Source of the DNA: Aquabacter cavernae
GTDB taxonomy: Bacteria; Pseudomonadota; Alphaproteobacteria; Rhizobiales; Xanthobacteraceae
Reading direction: 5' to 3'
Length of the DNA stretch: 64,000 bases
NCBI RefSeq assembly: GCF_003993795.1
Contig: NZ_RWKV01000016.1
Coordinates: forward strand, 186,001-250,000
Under the pieces are notes generated by a model, which worked only from the letters and a program-made list of their open reading frames with translations, had not been told where the DNA came from and made no database searches. Position 1 is the first letter of the stretch; the number at the start of each line of letters is the position of its first letter. The translations under genes were made by a program, and so were the position numbers. Positions 50,992-59,331 of the stretch are shown here, piece by piece.

Positions 50992-53874
50992 TCAGATGAG
51001 GACGCCCGAGCCTGCCGCGCTGGTGAAGTCGAGCTGGACCACGAGATCGTTATAGTCCTGGTCCCCGCCGCCATAGAGGTCTTCCCACCCCCAGGTGTTG
51101 AGGCCGTAATTCCACAGATGCGCCACCTGCTGCCCGTCCACCGTCTCATTGGCGGCGGCGAAGGCGTAATAGGTATGGGCGGTGCCGCCCGTGGGAGCAT
51201 TGGTGAGGATCATGGCGATGATGTCGCCCTGGTCCACATCCAGCAAAGTGGACTGGGCATATTGGCCGAAGCCGGGACCGTGGAGTTGCGTGCCGCCGTC
51301 CGCCAGTTCATAGGCCCGGCCCAAAGCGAGGGCGCCGTAGCCCGCCTCCCCAGGCCGCACCCCGCCGATGATGCCGCCGAGATCGTCCACCTTGTAGAAG
51401 GTGACCGAGAGGCCGTCGCTGGCCCCGCTCTGGCGCACGCGCACCACCGCCTCCGCATCGTCCAGCCCGCCCGCATTGGCCGCGATGGCCACGGGGCGCG
51501 CCAGTTCCATGGCGCTGGTGCCCGATGAGGTGACAAGGTCCACGAAGCCGTAATCCAGGCTGAGGCTGGACTGGGGCGCCGTGGTGCCGAGCCCTCCGAT
51601 GACCGCAGACAGGGACGCGCCGACCCCGGCCCACGCTTCCTGGGGCCGGGCCTGGGACAGGCCGTCGAACAAGGTGACGAGGCCGGGATCGAAATCGTCC
51701 TGCAAAACCTGCTGGGCGAACTGGCGCGACCAGGCTTCCGGCGCGGCGAAGACGCCCGTGGCGGAATAGGTCTGCAGTCCGATGGTGACATCATAAGAAC
51801 CCGTGCCCGCAAAGACGGGCTGGAGCAGCAGCGCCTGCTCCGCCCCGCTCTGGAGCCCGCCGACACCATCGGAGACCGCGAGCGCGGGTGCGTCCGACCA
51901 GATCTGGGCATGGGTGATGGCGGAAAGCGCGCGCGCCAGCAGCACGCCGTTGGGCGTGCCGAGGCCCGATACGAGGTCGTAGCCCGGGCCCGCCGAATAG
52001 CCGATGCCCAGCGGGGTGATGTCGTCCGTGCCGCCGTCGCCGTCGGGCGTGTGGATGTCGCCGCCATAGACGAAGGTGCTGGTATTGTTGCCCACCCGCA
52101 CATCGTTGAAGGCGGCGGGCGCGATCACGGCCGCGTTGTAGAGCAGGTCCGTCATGTAGCCGAGGGAATAGGGCAGCCCCTGGTCAGCCAGGATGGCGTT
52201 GATCTGGAGCCCCAGAGAGGCCCAGAGCGGCGTCGCGGCGCTGGTGCCGAAGCCGCCCTGCTCGAAGGTCTCCATGTCACTGCTGGGCAGGTTGTAGAAC
52301 ATGTTGCCGCCGGCCAGCGCCGACACGTCCGGCGAGCCGCGCCCCGTGCCGGAGGAGGCGCCCAGCCCCTGCGGGTTCAGCCCGAACGCCTGCTGGTAGG
52401 ACGGCACGCCTTGCGTGATATCCACGCCCCCGCCCGTGGTCTCGTTGGTGACATAGCCGGGATCGAGATGGGCGCCGGAGAGCCGATACTGGTTCCAGAC
52501 CGTCTCCATGAAAACCGAGAGGTCGGCCGCATCGGTGGGCAGGGTCTTCAGCCCGCCCGCCACCAGGGCCGCCAGGGTGGTCTTGTCCAGCGCGCGGGCG
52601 GAGGCGACATAGTCCGCGAGGGTCGCGTCCGCCTGGGCCGAGACCGGCGTGCTCAGCGAACTGCCGCCCACCACCACCACATAGGGGCTGGTATTGTTCT
52701 GCCAGACATTGGTGAGGCCGTTGCCGATCTGGGCACTGGAGCCGCCGTCGGAGGCGTCGTTGAACATGGTGATGCCGCGCAGCGCGGCGTCCACGAACAA
52801 TTCCCGGTAGGCCACATAGAAAGGCGAGCCGGGCGCGGGGGACATCTCGTCGGTCCAGGACGAGGAGAGCACGGCGGGATTGTTGACCGTGTCCCAGATC
52901 GCCCCCTGATAGCCGGTGAAATTGCTCTGGTTCGCAAGGCCGGGCCCGCTATAGAGCGCCATGTCCGCACTGGGATTGACCGCCGCCGCCACGCCCACGT
53001 CCAGCGAGCGCTCGCCCGCCCGGTCCCAGGAATCCGCCCAGGGTGCCGAATTGCCCACCTGGAAGACGCTGCCGCCAGAGGTGAACCCGGCCCCGAGCCG
53101 GAACTGGTCCAGGAGGGTCTGGAAATCGGCGGTGGCATCGAGCGGCAGCGCCGCCCCCACGGACGGCTCCACCAGCCCCAGAAGCCCCAGGGACAAGGTC
53201 GTGTCGCCGGAAAGCGGGAAATTATAGAGGTCGGCGATGGTGTTGGCGTAGTAGCTGACGGCCTCGTAATCGAGGCTCGTGGCATTGCCCGGGCTTTGCG
53301 GGCCCTGGCCCAGCGTCACGCCCGTGCCCGTGCCGGTCTGGCTGGGGATGTTGAAGACATCCACCCACAGGCCCTTCACGAGGTCGCCCCAGGCATCCGG
53401 CAGATTGAGATTGCCCTGCCAATAGACAGCCCAGGGATCGTCCGCCGTGCCGCCGACCCAATGCAGGCGCTGGCCCGTGAGATCGAAGAATTCCTGTGGT
53501 GTCAGGCTGACCCAGACGGTGCGGGCTTCCGCCGTGTTCACATAGCCGCTGCCCGTGCCTTCCGGCGTGATGCCCCGATCGGCGAGGCCGTTCACCACCG
53601 CATTGTAATGGTCCTGCCGCCCGCCATAGAGGTCCCAGAGGGTTCCATCGGCATTCAACTCCGCCAAAGCCTGCTGGCGGCCGGCCCAGTCCAGCGCGAG
53701 GAGCGCCGCCGGATTGCTCGCCCGGTCGATCACCAAGGCGAGGTTCAGGGTGATGTCGGCGGCGAGGCCGTATTCATGGCCGGTATCGAACCCGAAGGCC
53801 TCCGGCACGGTCTCCGCGTTGTTGTACCGCCAGGCAACGAAGTTCAGATAGGAGGAGTTGGCGATCTCGACCAT
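50992..53874 (-). CDS. sedolisin (S53) serine-carboxyl peptidase fused to DUF4114
   Basis: 960-residue protein with three parts. Residues 1-180 look like a kumamolisin-type activation domain. The S53 catalytic domain (about 195-650) has E288 and D292 (ERSLD), oxyanion Asp D376 (NDASDGGSS) and nucleophile S545 in GFGTSAATP, where the family norm is SGTSxxxP. Calcium-site words follow: FNDVRVGNN and GPGYDLVSGLGTPNG. The C-terminal part (about 850-945) is DUF4114-like: GVRPGEAGYGALALGR, DVDQGDIIAMILTNA and DLYGGGDQDYNDLVVQLDF. There is no Sec or Tat signal, and the chain ends in hydrophobic SGVLI, which suits type I secretion. Codon use matches the neighbours. Confidence 0.85.
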   Translation of the reverse strand: MVEIANSSYLNFVAWRYNNAETVPEAFGFDTGHEYGLAADITLNLALVIDRASNPAALLALDWAGRQQALAELNADGTLWDLYGGRQDHYNAVVNGLADRGITPEGTGSGYVNTAEARTVWVSLTPQEFFDLTGQRLHWVGGTADDPWAVYWQGNLNLPDAWGDLVKGLWVDVFNIPSQTGTGTGVTLGQGPQSPGNATSLDYEAVSYYANTIADLYNFPLSGDTTLSLGLLGLVEPSVGAALPLDATADFQTLLDQFRLGAGFTSGGSVFQVGNSAPWADSWDRAGERSLDVGVAAAVNPSADMALYSGPGLANQSNFTGYQGAIWDTVNNPAVLSSSWTDEMSPAPGSPFYVAYRELFVDAALRGITMFNDASDGGSSAQIGNGLTNVWQNNTSPYVVVVGGSSLSTPVSAQADATLADYVASARALDKTTLAALVAGGLKTLPTDAADLSVFMETVWNQYRLSGAHLDPGYVTNETTGGGVDITQGVPSYQQAFGLNPQGLGASSGTGRGSPDVSALAGGNMFYNLPSSDMETFEQGGFGTSAATPLWASLGLQINAILADQGLPYSLGYMTDLLYNAAVIAPAAFNDVRVGNNTSTFVYGGDIHTPDGDGGTDDITPLGIGYSAGPGYDLVSGLGTPNGVLLARALSAITHAQIWSDAPALAVSDGVGGLQSGAEQALLLQPVFAGTGSYDVTIGLQTYSATGVFAAPEAWSRQFAQQVLQDDFDPGLVTLFDGLSQARPQEAWAGVGASLSAVIGGLGTTAPQSSLSLDYGFVDLVTSSGTSAMELARPVAIAANAGGLDDAEAVVRVRQSGASDGLSVTFYKVDDLGGIIGGVRPGEAGYGALALGRAYELADGGTQLHGPGFGQYAQSTLLDVDQGDIIAMILTNAPTGGTAHTYYAFAAANETVDGQQVAHLWNYGLNTWGWEDLYGGGDQDYNDLVVQLDFTSAAGSGVLI

Positions 53875-54016
53875 GTCTCATCTCCCGCTTCTGGGGCAAT
53901 CCATCGAAGCGTGTACGCAATATGCGCGGCAGACAAGCACGGATCCGGCGGGAAACCAATGGATGGCCGGCACAGTGTCCCCGTGCGGGGAGATGCGCAC
54001 CGCCGAAAGCTGAAGC

Positions 54017-54856
54017 TCAAGACTTCAGATAGGCGTCGAACTCATCGCGATAGTCGGGATGCCAGCGCGAGAGCGGCGGACGGTTATGGGCGAGATCCCC
54101 CGCTGCCCACAGGATGCGCTTCTCGTCCATGGCGCGCGTCACGTCATTGTCCGGGCACAGCACATAGAAGTCGCCCGCATCCACCCGGCCGAGCATGAAG
54201 TCCACGGTCTCGTCCGCCGTCCAGGCTCCGGCGGGCTTCTCGGTGCGCCCGCGCACCGCCAGGGGCGTGAAGACGAAGCCGGGGATGAACAGATGCGCGC
54301 GCACCTGGCAGTCCGGCCGGTTGCGCAGGTCGTGCTCAAGCGCCTCGGTGAACACCTTCACCCCGGCCTTGGAGACATTGTAAGCCGGGTCGCCGGGCGG
54401 CGTGGTGATGCCCTGCTTGGAGCCGGTATTGATGACGAGCGCCGGCGACCCTTGAGCGATCATGCCGGGCAGGAACACCTGGGTCCCCTCGATCACCCCG
54501 AACAGGTTCACGTCGAGGATACGGCGCCAGTCCGCCCCGTCGGACAGGACGGCGGAGCCGGGCTGGATGCCCGCATTGTTCATCAGCACGTCGATGCGCG
54601 AAAAACGCGCGCGCACCGCGCGCTCCAGCCGCTCCAGGTCCGCGCGGCGGCTCACATCCGCGTCAATGGCGAGCACGTCACCGCCGATGAGGTCCGCGGC
54701 CGCCTGGAGCCGGTCGGCGCCACGGTCGGCGATGCACACCTTCATGCCGAGCGCGGCAAAACGCTGCGCGGCCGCAAGTCCGAGCCCCGAGGCACCGCCC
54801 GTCACCACCGCCACGCGGTCCTGGGAAAGGGCGGGATGGGCATAGGGCGATGTCAT
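54017..54856 (-). CDS. short-chain dehydrogenase/reductase
   Basis: 279-residue SDR with the cofactor motif TGGASGLG (19-26), NNAG, and the active-site YNVSK with a Ser upstream (NTGSKQG). The C-terminal half is extended (WTADETVDFMLGRVDAGDFYVLCPDNDV). The substrate is unknown. The start at 54856 is the ATG before SPYAHPALSQDRVAVVTG. It is divergent from the heme monooxygenase-like gene. Confidence 0.9.
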   Translation of the reverse strand: MTSPYAHPALSQDRVAVVTGGASGLGLAAAQRFAALGMKVCIADRGADRLQAAADLIGGDVLAIDADVSRRADLERLERAVRARFSRIDVLMNNAGIQPGSAVLSDGADWRRILDVNLFGVIEGTQVFLPGMIAQGSPALVINTGSKQGITTPPGDPAYNVSKAGVKVFTEALEHDLRNRPDCQVRAHLFIPGFVFTPLAVRGRTEKPAGAWTADETVDFMLGRVDAGDFYVLCPDNDVTRAMDEKRILWAAGDLAHNRPPLSRWHPDYRDEFDAYLKS

Positions 54857-54989
54857 GGGCGCGCTCCGGTCGGGGTCGGTGCGAACAAGAGCGCCCTTGC
54901 GCCCGCCGCGCAAGGACGGGATAGAGTCCCCCGCACACAAGCACGGCACCGCCCGGCGGGCGAGGGCCGCACCAGTCCCGGAGAGCCCC

Positions 54990-55307
54990 ATGTTCATCGC
55001 CATGAACCGCTTCAAGGTGAAGCCCGGATCGGAAGCCGAGTTCGAGCGCATCTGGCGCGAACGGGACAGCCATCTCTCCAGCGTCCCCGGCTTCGTCGCC
55101 TTCGACCTCCTGAAGGGCCCGACGAAGGAGGACCATGTGCTCTACGCCTCCCATACCCTGTGGCAGAGCAAGGCGGACTTCGAGGCCTGGACCCGCTCCG
55201 ACGCCTTCCGCGCCGCCCATCGCAATGCCGGGGGGACCAAGGTGAGTTATCTCGGCCATCCCGAATTCGAGGGCTTCGAGAGCATCCTCTCCCAGACCGC
55301 CGGCTGA
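54990..55307 (+). CDS. IsdG-like heme-degrading monooxygenase
   Basis: 105-residue ABM-fold protein. The three residues needed for heme degradation in IsdG/IsdI are all present at matching places: N6 (MNRF), W67 (FEAWTRS) and H77 (RAAHRN). In S. aureus IsdG they are N7, W67 and H77. PGFVAFDLLKG is also typical. Homologues in rhizobia (HmuD/HmuQ) release iron from heme. GGAGAG at 54980-54985 precedes the ATG at 54990. hemH begins eight bases after its stop. Confidence 0.85.
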   Translation: MFIAMNRFKVKPGSEAEFERIWRERDSHLSSVPGFVAFDLLKGPTKEDHVLYASHTLWQSKADFEAWTRSDAFRAAHRNAGGTKVSYLGHPEFEGFESILSQTAG

Positions 55308-55314
55308 GGGGCGC

Positions 55315-56364
55315 ATGCCGCAATCCCCCTCCACTCCCGCAGCGCTTCCGCCCGAGCATCCCAAGGCCCCGTTCGGGCGGATTGGCGTGCTGCTGGTCAA
55401 TCTCGGCACGCCCGAGGCGACCGACTACTGGTCCATGCGCGCCTATCTGAAGGAATTCCTCTCCGACCGGCGCGTGATCGAGGCCAATCGCGTGGTCTGG
55501 TGGCTGGTGCTGAACCTCATCGTCCTCACCAAGCGGCCGGGGCCGAAGGGCAAGGACTACGACACCATCTGGAACAAGCAGCGCAATGAGGGGCCGCTGA
55601 AGACCATCACCCGCGCCCAGGCGGAGAAGCTGTTCGCCGCCATCGGCCCCGGCGATGACCGTATCGTGGTGGACTGGGCCATGCGCTACGGCAAGCCGCC
55701 CATCGCCGAACGCCTCGCCGCCCTCCAGCAGCAGGGGTGCGAGCGCATCCTCATCGTGCCGCTCTATCCGCAATATTCCGCCGCCACCTCGGCCACCGTG
55801 TGTGACAAGGCGTTCGACGCGCTGAAGACCATGCGCTGGCAGCCCAGCATCCGCGTGGCGCCGCCCTGGCATGACGACCCGGTCTATATCGAGGCGGCTT
55901 GCGCGTCCCTCAAAGGCCATCTGGCGGCGCTGGATTTCGAGCCCGAGGTGATCCTCGCCTCGTTCCACGGCGTGCCCCAGTCCTACCTTCGGAAGGGCGA
56001 CCCCTATCACTGCCAGTGCGTGAAGACCGCCCGGCTCATGCGCGAGCATCTGGGCTTCAGCGAGGAGCGCTTCCGCCTCACCTTCCAGTCGCGCTTCGGC
56101 AGCGAGGAATGGCTCCAGCCCTATACGGACAAAACCGTGGAGGCCCTGGCCAGGAGCGGCGTGAAGCGGCTCGCCATCGTCAATCCCGGCTTCACGGCGG
56201 ACTGCCTGGAGACGCTGGAGGAGATCGGCGGCGAGAACCGGGAAATCTTCCTGCATGCCGGCGGCGAGAAATTCGCGGCCATCCCCTGCCTCAACGACAC
56301 GCCCGACGGCATGCGGGTGATCGAGGCTGTGGTGCGGCGGGAGCTGATGGGCTGGGTGGGATAA
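55315..56364 (+). CDS. hemH: ferrochelatase
   Basis: Inserts ferrous iron into protoporphyrin IX, the last step of heme synthesis. The 349-residue product has GVLLVNLGTPEATD, LPLYPQYSAATSA-like VPLYPQYSAATSATV, the metal-site SFHGVPQSYLRKGDPY, and QSRFGSEEWLQPYTDKTVE with the catalytic Glu late in HAGGEKF. CQC follows the His motif. It is the second gene after the IsdG-like one, so heme making and breaking are adjacent. Confidence 0.96.
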   Translation: MPQSPSTPAALPPEHPKAPFGRIGVLLVNLGTPEATDYWSMRAYLKEFLSDRRVIEANRVVWWLVLNLIVLTKRPGPKGKDYDTIWNKQRNEGPLKTITRAQAEKLFAAIGPGDDRIVVDWAMRYGKPPIAERLAALQQQGCERILIVPLYPQYSAATSATVCDKAFDALKTMRWQPSIRVAPPWHDDPVYIEAACASLKGHLAALDFEPEVILASFHGVPQSYLRKGDPYHCQCVKTARLMREHLGFSEERFRLTFQSRFGSEEWLQPYTDKTVEALARSGVKRLAIVNPGFTADCLETLEEIGGENREIFLHAGGEKFAAIPCLNDTPDGMRVIEAVVRRELMGWVG

Positions 56365-56387
56365 AAGCGCCCCGTCACCCCGCAATC

Positions 56388-56411
56388 CCCTCCCCCGCAC
56401 GCGGGAGAGGG
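56388..56411. repeat. REP-like palindrome between hemH and Pat-like gene
   Basis: CCCTCCCCCGC, AC, GCGGGAGAGGG: a single copy of the palindrome found twice at 46738-46858, differing from the right-hand copy there only in one central base. It lies between two convergent genes and may also terminate them. Confidence 0.7.
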
Positions 56412-56431
56412 GCGCACGGCGGACCAGAAGC

Positions 56432-59098
56432 TCACAGGTCCAGGTCCACCCGCACCAGGGTCGGGTCATCGCTGCCCGCGCGCACCGTGAAGCCGAGATC
56501 CTCCGCCACGCGCAGCATGGCCTGGTTCTCGCGCAGCACGTCGCCATAGACCTTCTTCATGCCCTGCTGGCGGGCATAGTCCAGGATCTGCGTCATCAGG
56601 CCGAAGCCGAGGCCCCGCCCCTTCTGGTCCGAGCGCACCATGATGGCGTATTCGGCGACCTCGTTGTCCGGGTCGGCGATGACATGCACCGCGCCCACGA
56701 TCTCCCGCTCGTCATTGACCGCCACCAGCGCCATTTCCCGGTGATAGTCGATCTGCGACAGGCGGGCCGCCATGAGATGGGGAAAGTCCTTCAGCGCACC
56801 GAGGAACCGCATGCGCACGTCGGCGGGCGCGGAACGCCGCACCATCTCCACGAGGCCGGGCTCATCCTCCGGCCGGATCGGCCGCAGCTCCAGCGACTGC
56901 CCGTCCGAGACCGTGATGCGACCCACAAGGCGCGTGGGATAGGGCCGGATGGCGAAGCGCCGCGTGCCGACGCCGTCGGATTCGTGGGCGACGATGCGCG
57001 CATCCAGTGCGATCACCCCGCTCGCGTCCGCCAGCAGCGGATTGATGTCCAGCTCCGTGATCTCCGGGATGTCGCCCAGCAGGTCGGAGATCTTCACCAG
57101 CGTGGCCTCGATGGCCTCGAAATCCGCCGGGGGCCGGTCGCGATAGCCCGCGAGGCGCTTGGCGACACGGGTGCGCTCGATCATCTCGCGCGCCAGACGC
57201 CGGTTGAGCGGCGGCAGCGCCACCGCCCGGTCCGCGATCACCTCCACCGCCACCCCGCCCTCGCCGAACAGGATGACAGGGCCGAAGGTGGCGTCGTTGG
57301 AGATGCCGACGATGAGTTCCTGGGCCTGCGGTCGGTGGATCATCTCCTGCACCGTGAAGCCCTCGATGCGGGCGTCCGGCCGGCGCTGGGCCACGGTCTC
57401 CAGCATGGTGCGGGCCGCCTCCTCCACCGCCTCGGGCGAGCGCAGGTCCAGCCGCACGCCGCCCACATCGGTCTTGTGGGAGATGTCGTGGGAGAGGATC
57501 TTGAGCGCCACCGGGCGGCCGATCTCGGCGGCCTGACGGGCGGCATCCTCCGGGGACGTGGCCCGGCGGGTCGCCACCACCGGAATGTCATAGGCCGCGA
57601 GCACGCCCTTGGCCTCGAACTCGGTGAGGGTGGTTCGCCCGGCCGCCACCGCCGCCTGCACGATCTCCCGCGCCTTGGAGCGGTCCGGCTCCTCGAAGCC
57701 GCGCGCGGGCGGGGTTTCCATGAGCAGCGTCTGGTTGCGCCGGTAGGAGGCCAGATGCACGAACGCCTGCACCGCCTCGTCGGGCGTCTCGTAGGTGGGA
57801 ATGCGCTTGGCCGCGAACCGGCGGCGCGCCTCGGCCACCGCCGTCTCGCCCAGCCAGCAGGTGAGCACGGGCGCGCCGGGGCGCTGCGCCAGCGTATTGA
57901 TGACCGCGTCCGCCACCTCGGTGGAATCCGCCACCGCCGTGGGGCAGTTCAGCACCAGCACGGCGTCCGAGCCGGGATCGGACAAGAGGACGGACAGGCT
58001 GTCCGCGTAGCGCTTGCCCGGCGCGTCGCCGATAATGTCCACGGGGTTGCCCCGCGACCAGGTGGAGGGCAGCACCTTGTCCAGCGCCTCCACCGTGGCG
58101 GGCGCGAGGCTCGCGATCTGAACCGGCGTGCCTTCCAGCGCGTCGGTGGCCAGAACGCCAGCCCCACCGCCATTGGTGAGGATGGAGAGCCGTTCGCCCT
58201 TCAGGCGCAGGCCGGATGAGAGCGTGGTGACCGCCTCGAACAGCTCGCGCAGCTCATAGACCCGCAGCATGCCCGCGCGCCGGAAGGCGGCGTCATAGAC
58301 GATGTCGGAACCGGCAAGCGCGCCGGTATGGGAGAGCGCCGCCTTGGCACCCGCGGCGCTGCGGCCGGACTTGATGACGATGACCGGCTTGGTGCGCGCC
58401 GCGATGCGCCCGGCCGACATGAACTTCCGGGCGTCCGTGATGCTCTCCACATAGAGCAGGATGGCCTTGGTCTGGCTGTCGAGGGCGAGATAGTCCAGCA
58501 GGTCGCCGAAATCCACGTCCGCCATGTCGCCCAGCGAGGCGATGTGGGAGAAGCCGAAGCCGCGCGCATGGGCCCAGTCCAGAACGGCGGTGGCCATGGC
58601 GCCGGACTGGGTGACGAAGGCCACGTCCCCCTGCTTGGGCATCACATGGGCGAAGGACGCGTTGATGCGCGGCTTGGTGGAGATGAAGCCGATGCAATTG
58701 GGGCCGACAATGCGCAGCAGATGGGGCTTCGCCGCATCCAGCATCTGCTGGCGCAACTCCCGGCCTTCCACCTTGTCGCCCTCGCCGAACCCGGCGGTGA
58801 TGACCACCGCCGCCCGACACCCCTTCGCGCCCAGTTCCGCGATCACGCCGGGAATGGCATCGGGGGGCGTGGCGATAACCGCGAGATCCACCGGGATGGG
58901 GAGATCCGCGACGCTGGCATAGTTCAGGGAGGAGCGGATCGCCCGCTCCTTGGGGTTCACGGTGAGGATCGGCCCGTCGAAGCCCGCCTCGAACAGGTTG
59001 CGGGCGATGACCGAGCCCACGGAGCCGGGCCGGTTGCTGGCGCCGATGAGGGCGATGGAGGACGGGTGGAACAGCGCGTCGAGATTACGGGTCGTCAT
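56432..59098 (-). CDS. Pat-type acyl-CoA ligase-like/GNAT acetyltransferase
   Basis: 888-residue protein with an NDP-forming acyl-CoA synthetase-like body and a C-terminal GNAT domain (about 730-888), the build and length of the protein lysine acetyltransferases Pat/PatZ. ALSHTGALAGSD keeps H257, the phospho-His position of active NDP-forming synthetases. The ATP-grasp part is central (VALKILSHDISHKTDVGGV). The GNAT domain has MVRSDQKGRGLGFGLM. Homologues acetylate and switch off acetyl-CoA synthetase. A 24-base tandem repeat ends at its ribosome site GAGGAAGG (59109-59116). Confidence 0.92.
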   Translation of the reverse strand: MTTRNLDALFHPSSIALIGASNRPGSVGSVIARNLFEAGFDGPILTVNPKERAIRSSLNYASVADLPIPVDLAVIATPPDAIPGVIAELGAKGCRAAVVITAGFGEGDKVEGRELRQQMLDAAKPHLLRIVGPNCIGFISTKPRINASFAHVMPKQGDVAFVTQSGAMATAVLDWAHARGFGFSHIASLGDMADVDFGDLLDYLALDSQTKAILLYVESITDARKFMSAGRIAARTKPVIVIKSGRSAAGAKAALSHTGALAGSDIVYDAAFRRAGMLRVYELRELFEAVTTLSSGLRLKGERLSILTNGGGAGVLATDALEGTPVQIASLAPATVEALDKVLPSTWSRGNPVDIIGDAPGKRYADSLSVLLSDPGSDAVLVLNCPTAVADSTEVADAVINTLAQRPGAPVLTCWLGETAVAEARRRFAAKRIPTYETPDEAVQAFVHLASYRRNQTLLMETPPARGFEEPDRSKAREIVQAAVAAGRTTLTEFEAKGVLAAYDIPVVATRRATSPEDAARQAAEIGRPVALKILSHDISHKTDVGGVRLDLRSPEAVEEAARTMLETVAQRRPDARIEGFTVQEMIHRPQAQELIVGISNDATFGPVILFGEGGVAVEVIADRAVALPPLNRRLAREMIERTRVAKRLAGYRDRPPADFEAIEATLVKISDLLGDIPEITELDINPLLADASGVIALDARIVAHESDGVGTRRFAIRPYPTRLVGRITVSDGQSLELRPIRPEDEPGLVEMVRRSAPADVRMRFLGALKDFPHLMAARLSQIDYHREMALVAVNDEREIVGAVHVIADPDNEVAEYAIMVRSDQKGRGLGFGLMTQILDYARQQGMKKVYGDVLRENQAMLRVAEDLGFTVRAGSDDPTLVRVDLDL

Positions 59099-59105
59099 GT
59101 GCGAC

Positions 59106-59297
59106 TTACCTTCCTCGCTTCGCCCGCCGGGGGCTGCCTCGCTTCGCCCGCCGGGGGCTGCCTCGCTTCGCCCGCCGGGGGCTGCCTCGCTTCGCCCGCC
59201 GCGGGCTGCCTGGCTTGCCCCCTGCCGGGGCCTGTGCCTCTGCGTGCCTCCTCCGGCCGCGTGCCGCTTTGATGCGGCGCAACATGAGCCGGCTCAA
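59106..59297 (-). CDS. possible 63-residue basic repeat protein
   Basis: Open frame between purH and the Pat-like gene, seven bases before the latter's start. Its first half is Arg-rich ([14 protein letters not shown]); the second half is four tandem octapeptides GSPRRAKR encoded by a 24-base DNA repeat. SPRR resembles the SPKK motif of histone tails. The repeat length being a multiple of three keeps the frame. An AAGGAG lies upstream but is poorly spaced to the likely starts (TTG 59309 side or ATG 59285-59297). It may equally be non-coding repeat DNA. Confidence 0.25.
   Translation of the reverse strand: MSRLMLRRIKAARGRRRHAEAQAPAGGKPGSPRRAKRGSPRRAKRGSPRRAKRGSPRRAKRGR
59113..59232. repeat. 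24-bp tandem repeat, four copies plus a degenerate fifth
   Basis: Copies at 59113-59136, 59137-59160 and 59161-59184 are identical; 59185-59208 has one change; 59209-59232 is degenerate. The unit begins CCTCGCTTCGCCC and ends GGGGGCTG. Three identical copies indicate recent slippage, so copy number probably varies between strains. Confidence 0.9.
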
Positions 59298-59331
59298 ATC
59301 TCCTTCATACGGATGAACGCCATCCCGCCGG

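Noticed and set aside
59113..59232. CRISPR array
   Set aside because: The repeats are contiguous with no spacers; this is a plain tandem repeat.
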